A program made the translations under genes and the position numbers. Below are positions 52,310 through 60,689 of a DNA stretch of 64,000 bases, piece after piece. Positions within the stretch are counted from its first letter, which is position 1. Every line of letters begins with the position of its first letter. The notes beneath the pieces are model-generated. The model worked only from the letters and a program-made list of their open reading frames with translations, made no database searches and was not told the DNA's origin. The stretch is from Sphingobium aromaticiconvertens (GTDB lineage: Bacteria > Pseudomonadota > Alphaproteobacteria > Sphingomonadales > Sphingomonadaceae): positions 2,475,501 to 2,539,500 of the forward strand of contig NZ_JBANRJ010000001.1 in the NCBI RefSeq assembly GCF_037154075.1, written 5' to 3'.

Positions 52310-52402
52310 AACGTCCTCCACGTTCGACTCCGGCCGAGCGCCGAAGCGGCAATGACATCCTACCGCAACAAAGCGGAGGTCGAGTGTGGCGATTACGTTA
52401 AG

Positions 52403-52895
52403 TGGTGTAACTATAGCCGTCGCCATAAGGCGAGGTCAGTACCTTGTCGGCGAGATCGCCGAGCCGTTCGGCCTTGAACGGCAGCACCTCGACATAGCGC
52501 CCTTCGGGCTTGGATCCTGCGACGGCCGGGTAATAATAGTCGGGCAGGCCGTTCACGACGGTCATCTCGATCCCGATCACGTCGGTGAAATAGCGCAGCG
52601 CCTCGCGGCCGCGTTCGATGAAGGTCTTGCGGCGATCGGGTGTGGCGAAGCCTTGCGAGAGATGTGCGAGATAGGCATCAGCATCAGCATCGTCGTCGGC
52701 GATGCCATCGGGTTCCTGGAGATGGTGGGGGCCGAGCCACAACTGGCCCGAGGATAGAGCCGAAACCCCGCCGAGCAATTCGAACTTCTCGATCACAATC
52801 GCGCGTGCGCCGTGTGCCGCCGCGGTCAACGCCGCTGACAGTCCACCCAGGCCCGATCCTACGCAGACCACGTCGAAATCCTCATCCCACTGCAT
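52403..52895 (-). pseudogene. FAD oxidoreductase, 5' part, cut by IS110-family element
   Basis: N-terminal 164 codons: the FAD-binding VVCVGSGLGGLSAALTA with GSGLGG, the IEKFELLGGVSALSSGQLWLG segment typical of 3-ketosteroid-Delta1-dehydrogenase-like enzymes, and sequence up to GDGYSYT. It reads into the IS and stops within four codons. ATG 52895 would start the operon FAD-Mo-P450-SDR-DapB, so the insertion may also be polar on the four downstream genes. Confidence 0.88.
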
Positions 52896-53043
52896 ATATA
52901 TTCTCCCGGCAGTAGGATTTACAGTGGCACCTGCCGTGATCGATCGAACCTATCCTTGTCTAGGGCCGGACGCCGGCGGAACCTGTCATGTCCCCACCCG
53001 AGCGAATCGACTTCGATCGCGAAGCGCCATGATGGGAGAGAAA

Positions 53044-53469
53044 ATGACCGACGCTGCGCAAGCCAATGTGCTCGCCTTCCTGGCAGAGTTTCACGATGCG
53101 CCGGATTTCGACCGGCTGATGACTTATTTTGCCGAGGATGGATCCTATCAGCCGCTGGTGCCGACGACAGCTGCCTATGTCGGCCGTGCCGCGATCGCGC
53201 AGATTCTGCGGACACAGTATGAGACCTATTATGATTGCCGTTGCGAAATCCACGCCGTCGCATCCGACGGGCGCTTCGTTTTCACCGAACGCTCCGATCA
53301 CGTTACGCTCCATGCTGGCGACCGCAAGGTGTCGTCGCGAGTGTGTGCGGTGTTCGAGTGCGGACCCGATGGATTGATCCGATCGTGGCGCGAATATTGG
53401 GATACGGGCGACGTCTCCAAGCAGATGGGAATCGACGTGCAGCAGGTTCTGACCGCAACGGTAGGCTGA
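53044..53469 (+). CDS. NTF2-like / SnoaL-fold protein (NTF2 6)
   Basis: A 141-residue NTF2-like protein (AQANVLAFLAEFHDAPDFDRLMTYFAEDGSYQPLVP, VSSRVCAVFECGPDGLIRSWREYWDTGDVSKQMG). The WREYWD strand matches NTF2 4 and 7. ATG 53044 has GGGAGAG upstream; the longer open frame from 52702 overlaps the divergent FAD gene and is rejected. Followed by GST 2 after 11 nt. Confidence 0.86.
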   Translation: MTDAAQANVLAFLAEFHDAPDFDRLMTYFAEDGSYQPLVPTTAAYVGRAAIAQILRTQYETYYDCRCEIHAVASDGRFVFTERSDHVTLHAGDRKVSSRVCAVFECGPDGLIRSWREYWDTGDVSKQMGIDVQQVLTATVG

Positions 53470-53480
53470 GAGAAGACGTC

Positions 53481-54104
53481 ATGCTCAAGGTCCACCACCT
53501 CAGCGATTCGCGATCACAGAAGGTCGTCTGGCTGCTTGAGGAACTCGGCTGCCCTTACGATCTGGTCTATCATCGGCGGCTTCCGGTGACGATGCTGGGG
53601 CCGCCCGCGCTGAAGGCCGCACATCCGATCGGCAAGGCGCCAGTGCTGGAGGCGGAGGGGCGGTCGATCGTCGAATCGGGCGCGATCATTGATTATATCC
53701 TGTTGCGCCATGGCCAGGGCAGGTTGATGCCCGATACCGATGGGCCGGAATTGCTGCCCTATCTGGAATGGATGAACTTCGCGGTTTCGATCGGCAGCAA
53801 TCCGATCATGATGAAGGTCTATGCGCGCGCGTTCGGGCTGGAGGGAACCGCTCTCGGCCCGGCGGCGGATGCTGAACTGGCGCTGGTGCTGGGCTATCTC
53901 GACCGATCGCTCCGCGGGAAGATTTATTTGCTTGGTGATCTGTTCACTGCTGCAGACATCCAGGTCAGCTTCGTGGCGGAACTGGCCAAGGCGTTTGCGT
54001 CGATCGACGATTATCCTGAGATCATCGCCTGGCTCGGGCGCCTGCACACCCGGCCTGGCTACCAGGCATCGCTGACCAAGGGGAGTTATATCTACGGAGC
54101 TTGA
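53481..54104 (+). CDS. Glutathione S-transferase family protein (GST 2)
   Basis: A 207-residue GST with KVHHLSDSRSQKVVWLLEELG, PIGKAPVLEAEGRSIVESGAIIDYIL and LGDLFTAADIQVSFVAELA. The SRSQK turn holds the likely catalytic Ser. Same design as GST 1; each is preceded by an NTF2 gene (directly here, with a kinase between in the other case). ATG 53481 has GAGAAGACG upstream. Confidence 0.9.
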   Translation: MLKVHHLSDSRSQKVVWLLEELGCPYDLVYHRRLPVTMLGPPALKAAHPIGKAPVLEAEGRSIVESGAIIDYILLRHGQGRLMPDTDGPELLPYLEWMNFAVSIGSNPIMMKVYARAFGLEGTALGPAADAELALVLGYLDRSLRGKIYLLGDLFTAADIQVSFVAELAKAFASIDDYPEIIAWLGRLHTRPGYQASLTKGSYIYGA

Positions 54105-54243
54105 CGGGGTGGATGGGGCCGATGCAGTCGCGTTGGCGACATTCGATCGCCCTGATCACGTTTGACATGATCATTATCAAATTCGTATTTTGTATCGGTG
54201 TGACGGGATCGCGCGCTGGTGCTGAACGGGAGGAAAAGCCAGG

Positions 54244-54444
54244 GTGAGTATCGGCCGTCGCATCACCTTCGCCGTCGTGGCGATCTGCCCGCTGATTCTG
54301 ATGCAGGGGCGTCCTGATCTCGTGCCCGCATGGCTCTATGAAGACGCGGCTGGCCTGCCCGTGGTGGTGTGGCTGGCAATCGGTTGGTTCGCGATGTTCG
54401 TCGCGGCCAACTGGGCGCCGTTGGCGTCTGGTGACGAACGATGA
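54244..54444 (+). CDS. Small membrane protein partner of the symporter
   Basis: A 66-residue protein with two predicted membrane segments (ITFAVVAICPLILM and LPVVVWLAIGWFAMFVAANW). GTG 54244 has GGGAGGAAAAG upstream and its stop overlaps the symporter start (ATGA, 54441-54444). Small two-helix proteins of this kind commonly precede SSS-type symporters such as acetate permease; a stabilising role is inferred. Confidence 0.75.
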   Translation: MSIGRRITFAVVAICPLILMQGRPDLVPAWLYEDAAGLPVVVWLAIGWFAMFVAANWAPLASGDER

Positions 54445-55925
54445 GCCAAATCCATTATTTTCTCGCGACCGTCGCGATCACGATCGCAATCACCTTCTGG
54501 GCTGCGAGACGCAACACCGGGCGCGCCTCTTTCTACGCCGCCGAGGGCAAGATATCCGCGACGCAGAATGGATTGGCGATCGCGGGTGATTTCCTGTCTG
54601 CAGGCACCGTACTTGGCATCGTCGGGCTGTTCTTCGCAGTGGGGATGGACGCTGCACCCTATCTGATCACGCCGCTCGCTGGCCTGTTCCTGATGCTGAC
54701 GCTGATCGTCGGCCCCTTGCGCCGGCTCGGTCGCTACACGCTCGGCGATGTGATCACCCACCGGCTCGGTGCGCCCCGGATGCGGATGGTGATCGGGCTG
54801 TGCACGATCGTGATCTCGCTGATCAACCTGGTCGCGCAGCTGGTGGGGGCGGGTGCGCTGATCTCGATCGTGTTTGGCCTGCCGTTCAACCTGGCGGTGG
54901 TGATCGTGGCCGCACTGATGACTGGCTATGTCGCGTTCGGCGGCATGCTCGCCGCCACGTGGGTACAGATCATCAAGGCGGTGATCCTGATCGCGATGAT
55001 CGCTGTGCTGGCGGGGCTATGCATATGGAAGGCGGGTGGTTATGGCGCGCTGTTCGACATGGCGGAAGCGAGCGCCGGCAGCCGCAAGATGCTCGAATTC
55101 GGGGGGCTCAAGCTCGGCCTGTTCGGCGCGATCAGCCTGGCGCTCACCCAGATGGCCGGCATGATGGGCATGCCGCATTTGCTGATCCGCTTCTTCACCG
55201 TGCCGGATGAGCGCGCGGCCCGGCAATCGCTCGTATTGGGCGCGACCATTATCGGTATCGCGATGGGCACGGTGTTGCTGGTGGTGGGTCCGGCCGCGAT
55301 CGCGTTCGTTGGCGGAGACCCCAGCTTGCGCGATTCCGCCGGAGGGATCATCGGCGGGACTAACATGATCACGATGCACCTCTCCCGGCTGATGGGCGGC
55401 GATCTATTGTTCGGGCTGATGAGCGCGGTCGCCTTCTCTACCATCCTCGCGGTCGTCGCTGGTCTCACCATCTCGATCTCGTCCGCGACCTCGCACGATC
55501 TGGTGCTGGGGCTGAGACGCGGACCGCCTTTGTCGGAGCGATCCGAAGTCGCGCTGTTCCGCACCGCCGCGATCGCCACCTCGATCCTGGGTACGCTGCT
55601 CGCCATCTTGTTCCAGAAAGAGAATATCACCTTCCTTATCGTTATGGGGCAGACAGTCGCGGCGAGTACGACGTTCCCGCTTTTAATCCTCGCAATCTAT
55701 TGGCGCGGGCTGACGGCGTCCGGGGCGGTCGCGGCGGGGCTGTTCGGGCTGGTGACGAGCGTGGCCGGTATTGTCGCGGGGCCAGCCTTCTGGGTGAAGG
55801 CGCTGGGCCATGCGGCACCGCTGTTGCCGACCGATTATCCCGCGTTGGTGACGGTGCCGGCCACCTTCGTCGTCGCCTGGGTGGTGTCCAGTATCGGTCG
55901 GCCATCCTTACTCCAACCCGCCTGA
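54441..55925 (+). CDS. Sodium:solute symporter family protein (ActP-like)
   Basis: A 494-residue SSS-family transporter with about 13 membrane segments. FYAAEGKISATQNGLAIAGDFLSAGTVLGI, GDVITHRLG and QMAGMMGMPHLLIRFFTVPD are hallmark segments of the acetate/short monocarboxylate (ActP-like) branch. It would import a carboxylate with Na+ or H+. Coupled by ATGA to the small membrane protein. Convergent with TBDR 3. Confidence 0.92.
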   Translation: MSQIHYFLATVAITIAITFWAARRNTGRASFYAAEGKISATQNGLAIAGDFLSAGTVLGIVGLFFAVGMDAAPYLITPLAGLFLMLTLIVGPLRRLGRYTLGDVITHRLGAPRMRMVIGLCTIVISLINLVAQLVGAGALISIVFGLPFNLAVVIVAALMTGYVAFGGMLAATWVQIIKAVILIAMIAVLAGLCIWKAGGYGALFDMAEASAGSRKMLEFGGLKLGLFGAISLALTQMAGMMGMPHLLIRFFTVPDERAARQSLVLGATIIGIAMGTVLLVVGPAAIAFVGGDPSLRDSAGGIIGGTNMITMHLSRLMGGDLLFGLMSAVAFSTILAVVAGLTISISSATSHDLVLGLRRGPPLSERSEVALFRTAAIATSILGTLLAILFQKENITFLIVMGQTVAASTTFPLLILAIYWRGLTASGAVAAGLFGLVTSVAGIVAGPAFWVKALGHAAPLLPTDYPALVTVPATFVVAWVVSSIGRPSLLQPA

Positions 55926-56057
55926 CGCGAACTTATGCGATCGTTGTGATCGCACCGATCCGAAGGGCCGTTCATAGCGGAAGCCGGGAACAGCCGAAAC
56001 CACCCGTTGATAGGAGGCCAAACCGTGCGACGCGTTCGACCCCGCTTGGCCTTCGGA

Positions 56058-58415
56058 TCAGTCGCCGAGCTTGAAGGAGGCGGTGAGGCCGTAGGTGCGC
56101 GGTTCGCCGATGAAGGACACTGCGGAACCGAGCGACGTATAGAGATCGGAAAAGCTGCGGGTGTAATATTTCTTGCCGAGCATGTTGCGGCCCCAGAGCG
56201 ACAATTCGAAATGTTCGTCGTCCACGCTCAGCGTCAGGCGACCGTTGAGAAGGCCGTATCCGGCGATGCGGCTGAGTTCGTTCGCACGTGCATAGGCGGC
56301 CTTAACTGCGGCGGGCTGGGCTGCGGCCGGAGTATTAGGCGCGAAGGTCTGGTTGCCGATGAACGCATAGTCGGCATGAACGGCGATTGAGCCAAAGTTG
56401 GTAGGAATCGTCTGCGTGGCGCCAATCCCGTAGGTGATCTTGGGAACCTGCGGTAGGCGCTCGCCGCTGCGGTCGACGGTGCAGTTGTAGGTGCCGATGG
56501 CTGCGCCGCCATTGCACCCCGCAATGCCTCCGATCGTCTGGACATCCAGGAACGTGCCCTTGTTGTAGTGGGCGTCAGTGTAACCGAACTGGCCGGTCAC
56601 CTCCATGCCGCGCCAGGGCACCATGGTGCCTTCAAATTCGAAACCCGTCACATGGGCGTCGCCGGCGTTGCGGATGAACTGGGTGGAAACGTCGCCGTTG
56701 GGCGTGGAGACGACGGCGGAAATATTACGTTGCACGTCGCTCTGCCAGCTGTGGAATATCGCGATGTTGGTGCGCAGGCGGCGATCGAACCATTCGGCCT
56801 TCACACCAATCTCGACATCCTTGGTCTGCTCGGGCTTGAACGCCGGCGCGGACCCCTGCCGCAGGTTCCAACCGCCAGCCATATAGGCGCCGCTGCTCTT
56901 GGCGTAGACGAAGATGTTGTCGGTCACCTGATAGTCGAGGCCCACCGTAAAGGCAGGATAGTCGAATTTCTTGTCGAGCGTCTGCGCACAGTTGACGCCG
57001 TCGTCGCGATTAGCGACGTCGACGCCGCACACCGGTGCTGGATAGATTGCTGCCAGATTCTGGATCACGACATGGCGCTTGTCCCAAGTGTACCGAAAGC
57101 CCGCCGTCGCGCGGAGACGATCGCTGATCTGGTAATAGCCCTGAACATAGCCGGCATAGGATTCGTTGACGATGTCGGCATAGTTACGGAACCACGGCCC
57201 GGCGAAGATACGGGCATCCGATTGCTCGGTATTTTTCTCCCGGAAATAGAAGACACCGCCGATCCAGCTAAATTCGCCCATTGTCCCCGAAAGCTGAAAT
57301 TCCTGGCTCACGCCCTTGGAACGATAACGATTATAGGGTTCGAGGAACGAGACCGGCGTACCGTCGAGATCGATATAGCCGCTGCTGTCGAGTTTGCGAT
57401 AAGCCGTGATAGACTTGGCCGTGATCGCCCCCAGCTCTGCGGAAAGGCGTAGCGACGTGCCCCAGCCGTCGACATGATTGCTTGGCTGGTAGAGCGCGTT
57501 GGTGCCAGTGTCGCTCGTGTTGTAGCCGACATACCAGTCCGATTTGCGGTGGAGATAGGCCGCCTCAAGCGCCTGTGACGCCGCCGGTCCCACGACGAGC
57601 GGATTGATCCCGGTCGCACCGGCGAGCTGGCCGCTGTCGTTGCTCTTGTTCCAGTCGAACCCGAAGACCGCTTCGAAGCCGGAGGAAGCGGGCGCCCAGC
57701 GCGCTTGGAAGCGGGCATATTGATCGTCGCGCTTGTCGTTGAGCGGCTTGCCGGTCAGCCCGTCACGGCCGAAGCCGTCCCGCTCGCGATATTTATACGC
57801 CATGCGCACGGCCAGCTCGTCGCCGCTGAGTGGGAGGTTCAGCACACCCGTCGCTTCCAGGTTGCCATAATTGCCCGCCGTCAGGCGGCCCGAGAGCAGC
57901 AGGTCGCCATCCGGCTGATTGGTCGTCAGGTTGAGCGCGCCGCCGATGGTGTTACGTCCGAACAGCGTCCCCTGTGGACCACGCAAGACCTCGACCCGCT
58001 GCATATCGACGAGATCAAACAGCGCACCGGCCGGTCGCGCAATATACGCGCCATCCAGATAGATGCCGACGGCGGGGTCCGAGGCGTTGCCCGCGTTGAG
58101 ATTGGATTGTCCACGCATCGAGATGATCGCGAAACCCGAGGCGGCGGGCGTGCCCGTGGTGATCGTGAGGTTCGGCGCCGCGCGCTGAACCGCCGCGACA
58201 TCGGTGATCTGCTTACGCTCTAGCCCGGCGCTTGAAAGGGCCGTCACAGCAACCGGCGTGGTCTGCAAGGCTTCCTCGCTCCGGCGCGCGGTGACGACGA
58301 TGTCTTCGATCTGGTCTTGCGCGACCGCGGGTGCGCCGCTTGCCTGTGCGCGCACAGTGGCTGGGAACGAGGCGCACACGGCGCCGACAAGACCCGAATA
58401 AAGCAACTTGTTCAT
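56058..58415 (-). CDS. TonB-dependent outer-membrane receptor (TBDR 3)
   Basis: A 785-residue receptor: signal peptide ending near TVRAQA, TonB box region DIVVTARR, plug with GPQGTLFGRNTIGG, barrel ending TASFKLGD. Strongly similar in layout to TBDR 2 (EALQTTPVAVTALS, AVGIYLDGAYI), and thus a possible functional backup for it. ATG 58415 has a GGGGGG site upstream. It is divergent from the NTF2 7-kinase F-Rieske 2 transcript. Confidence 0.95.
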   Translation of the reverse strand: MNKLLYSGLVGAVCASFPATVRAQASGAPAVAQDQIEDIVVTARRSEEALQTTPVAVTALSSAGLERKQITDVAAVQRAAPNLTITTGTPAASGFAIISMRGQSNLNAGNASDPAVGIYLDGAYIARPAGALFDLVDMQRVEVLRGPQGTLFGRNTIGGALNLTTNQPDGDLLLSGRLTAGNYGNLEATGVLNLPLSGDELAVRMAYKYRERDGFGRDGLTGKPLNDKRDDQYARFQARWAPASSGFEAVFGFDWNKSNDSGQLAGATGINPLVVGPAASQALEAAYLHRKSDWYVGYNTSDTGTNALYQPSNHVDGWGTSLRLSAELGAITAKSITAYRKLDSSGYIDLDGTPVSFLEPYNRYRSKGVSQEFQLSGTMGEFSWIGGVFYFREKNTEQSDARIFAGPWFRNYADIVNESYAGYVQGYYQISDRLRATAGFRYTWDKRHVVIQNLAAIYPAPVCGVDVANRDDGVNCAQTLDKKFDYPAFTVGLDYQVTDNIFVYAKSSGAYMAGGWNLRQGSAPAFKPEQTKDVEIGVKAEWFDRRLRTNIAIFHSWQSDVQRNISAVVSTPNGDVSTQFIRNAGDAHVTGFEFEGTMVPWRGMEVTGQFGYTDAHYNKGTFLDVQTIGGIAGCNGGAAIGTYNCTVDRSGERLPQVPKITYGIGATQTIPTNFGSIAVHADYAFIGNQTFAPNTPAAAQPAAVKAAYARANELSRIAGYGLLNGRLTLSVDDEHFELSLWGRNMLGKKYYTRSFSDLYTSLGSAVSFIGEPRTYGLTASFKLGD

Positions 58416-58674
58416 AGCATCCCCCCAGACGGATTTGTGTCCGCCGAACTCTTATTCGAGAATGTTATGGAAGCGGGTCTAGGAAACTCAACCATCCTCT
58501 TCGCTATACAAGGGCAGTTACTATAACGAGACCCTATCAATTGCCGAACTGTCCACCAACCCTTGGGTAGGGTGGGTGTTCGACGGATATCATTATTGCA
58601 GCTGTTCGAACGGGCCTCCGACGAAGAGCGCGCAGACGCTCCGCACAGGACGCCGCGACAGGAAAGGACATGCC

Positions 58675-59118
58675 GTGAACGATGAGGGCGCCGTGAGCGA
58701 CGAGGAGAGGGCGAACACGCTGCTTCGTCATGTGCTGGATGGTTTCAACGCGGGCGACATTGATGCGATCGCCGATTGCTTCCACCCGGAGGTGCGCGCG
58801 GAATTCCCCTTCGCGCCGCCGGCCATGCCGACCCTCAGCCACGGTCATGCCGCCGTCATGGCCGCCTTTCGCGAAGGCCGGGCGAGCCTCGAAGAGATAA
58901 AGATCACGCCCGCCAAAATCTATTGGTGCGCTGGCGATTCTACGCTTTTGCTAGAGGCAAGCAGCAAGGGACGGCTGCGGGGCGGCGGCGACTATCGAAA
59001 CAGCTACGTCTTTGTGATCGGCATCCGCGACGAGCGGATCATTCTCTGGCGTGAATATTTCGACAGTCTTGCGATCTTGAAGGCATTCGACACGATGTCC
59101 GCCGGTGCGGCCAGCTGA
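58675..59118 (+). CDS. NTF2-like / SnoaL-fold protein (NTF2 7)
   Basis: A 147-residue NTF2-like protein (ANTLLRHVLDGFNAGDIDAIADCFHPEVRAEFPFAPPAMP, FVIGIRDERIILWREYFDSLAILKAF). GTG 58675 with GGAAAGGAC upstream is preferred; the open frame runs further up to 58576 without a site. It lies 43 nt upstream of kinase F, repeating the NTF2-kinase order of NTF2 5-kinase E. The 259 nt upstream (58416-58674) hold the divergent promoters with no clear repeat. Confidence 0.85.
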   Translation: MNDEGAVSDEERANTLLRHVLDGFNAGDIDAIADCFHPEVRAEFPFAPPAMPTLSHGHAAVMAAFREGRASLEEIKITPAKIYWCAGDSTLLLEASSKGRLRGGGDYRNSYVFVIGIRDERIILWREYFDSLAILKAFDTMSAGAAS

Positions 59119-59161
59119 CGTTCGCCTATTTTACGACGATATATCGAGAGGACAGGCGACC

Positions 59162-60574
59162 ATGCATCGACCGGCAACCGCCGCGCAACTCGAAAGCCAC
59201 GGCCAGGACAGGGCTTCGCTCGACCATTGGCTGGAGGACAATCTCGGCTGCACGGACATCGTACTCCACAAGCAGCGCCGCTGGCGCCCGGTTTGGCGCG
59301 CCGTTACCAAGCGGAACGGCGCGGTGCAGGAGTTCCTCTTGAAGGGCGACCGGACCTGGCCGACGCATCCCTATCCGCTCGACTATGAAATGCGCATGCA
59401 GCGCACGCTGCACGAGAATGGCATGCCGATCCCCGCCATCCTGGGCACATGCCCCGAGCCGAATACGATCGTCATGGAATGGGTGCGCGGCGGGCGCGAT
59501 CCCGGCCTGATCCAGGAGGCGATCGAAAACGCCTCGACGATGAGCGACGATCGCTGGCAGGCCTCGCTGCGCTATATGGAGATATTGGGCGAGATGCACC
59601 ACATCCCGCCCGAAAAGTTCGCCGCCCAGGGCGCGTTCCTGCCCACCGGCACGCGTGAGATCGCTCTCCACAATTATGAGCGGTTCCATGCGATGACGAC
59701 CGAGCAGGGGATCACCGATCCGTTCGTCGAATTCTGCGTGCGGTGGCTCAGGCGGAATGTGCCGGCTGATCGCGCCGCAATCGCGTTCGTCACGGGTGAC
59801 TGCGGCCAGTTCCTGTCGGACGGCCCCGACGTTACCTGCATCCTCGATGTCGAGATTGGGCATCTCGCCGATCCCATGCGCGATCTCGCCTGCTTCCGGG
59901 GGCGCCATCCGATCGAGAATATGGGCGACGTGCCCGCGCTGTTCCGCCATTACGAGAAGTCCGGCGGCCACGCGCTTGACTATGACGCCATCGCCTATCA
60001 CACCGTCGGCTTCCTGGGAGAAGCCTATTACGGTCCGCTATTTGGTCTGCGCGAGACGGGACGCGGCGGCGATTGGGTGGAGAGCGCCGTCCAGGTCGCG
60101 ATGATCGGCCGGCGCTGCATGGAGGCACTCGCGGAGATTATCGGCCTCGAACTGGACGACATTCGCCTGCCCGAGCCGGAGTCTACGCCGTTCGAGGATA
60201 TGGCGCTGGAAAAGCTCGCGGCCGATATCGCCCGGCTGGAGGAAACCGAAGCGTTGCAGGACTGGCAGCGCGGTATCATGCTCTCCATCCCTGGCTATTT
60301 GCGGACGCGCGGGCATTATCGCGGCTGGCTTGAGCGCGAGGATCTTGCGGATGTCGCCGCGGTAATCGGATCGCGTCTGACCAGCCTGGAGGAGGCCGAT
60401 CTCGCCTTGCTGCGCTACATCAAACGGGCCGGACCGGAACAGGATGCAGCGCTCACTCGCCTATTCCATCGCCGGACGCTGCGCCACTGCCTGGTGATCG
60501 CCGGTCCCGATGCCGGCCCAGACCATCTCGCATTAGCGAGAATGGAGCCGATCCTGAACCAGAAGGCGCGCTGA
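59162..60574 (+). CDS. APH-fold phosphotransferase, altered catalytic loop (kinase F)
   Basis: A 470-residue kinase-like protein very similar to kinase C: KQRRWRPVWR (37-46), Lys in FLLKGD, catalytic loop AFVTGDCGQFLSDG with Asp213 and metal segment ILDVE (229-231). The ACFRGRHPIE segment after the metal site and HCLVIAG near the C-terminus are also shared with C. ATG 59162 has GAGAGGACAGG upstream. It is followed directly by an SDR remnant and Rieske 2. Confidence 0.88.
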   Translation: MHRPATAAQLESHGQDRASLDHWLEDNLGCTDIVLHKQRRWRPVWRAVTKRNGAVQEFLLKGDRTWPTHPYPLDYEMRMQRTLHENGMPIPAILGTCPEPNTIVMEWVRGGRDPGLIQEAIENASTMSDDRWQASLRYMEILGEMHHIPPEKFAAQGAFLPTGTREIALHNYERFHAMTTEQGITDPFVEFCVRWLRRNVPADRAAIAFVTGDCGQFLSDGPDVTCILDVEIGHLADPMRDLACFRGRHPIENMGDVPALFRHYEKSGGHALDYDAIAYHTVGFLGEAYYGPLFGLRETGRGGDWVESAVQVAMIGRRCMEALAEIIGLELDDIRLPEPESTPFEDMALEKLAADIARLEETEALQDWQRGIMLSIPGYLRTRGHYRGWLEREDLADVAAVIGSRLTSLEEADLALLRYIKRAGPEQDAALTRLFHRRTLRHCLVIAGPDAGPDHLALARMEPILNQKAR

Positions 60575-60575
60575 T

Positions 60576-60689
60576 ATGGGTGCGAACGCCGCATCCAGGC
60601 GCTGGCTGATCACGGGCGTCTCCACCGGCCTCGGGCGTGCGCTCATGGCGGCTGCACAGGGGGGATGCGTTGCCAAGGAGGATGAGACG
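60576..60689 (+). pseudogene. SDR N-terminal remnant fused in frame to Rieske 2
   Basis: Starting at ATG 60576, one nucleotide after kinase F, the frame reads RRWLITGVSTGLGRALMAAA, the first strand and TGxxxGxG turn of an SDR, and then breaks off near codon 28. The frame continues into the Rieske gene. The Rieske has its own strong ribosome site, so this is most likely the stub of a lost SDR, though a fused protein of 402 residues could be made. Confidence 0.6.

Larger units (their letters stand above)
51041..52402 (-). mobile_element. IS110-family (IS1111-like) insertion sequence, about 1362 bp
   Basis: Inferred boundaries 51041 and 52402, set by exact restoration of the FAD frame. Sub-terminal 10-bp inverted repeats taatcgccac (51046-51055) and gtggcgatta (52386-52395) lie 5 and 7 nt inside the ends. 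There is no target duplication. One DEDD transposase is encoded. Sub-terminal repeats plus a long 3' non-coding end (about 237 nt) against a short 5' end (93 nt) fit the IS1111 branch. Ends could be off by a few bases. Confidence 0.85.

Noticed and set aside
51164..52409. taagtggtgt direct repeats (51164-51173 and 52400-52409) as IS boundaries
   Set aside because: Cutting there would not restore the FAD frame; the boundaries at 51041 and 52402 with sub-terminal inverted repeats do.
49875..52895. Two separate FAD genes
   Set aside because: The fragments complement each other exactly in frame around the IS, so they are one interrupted gene.
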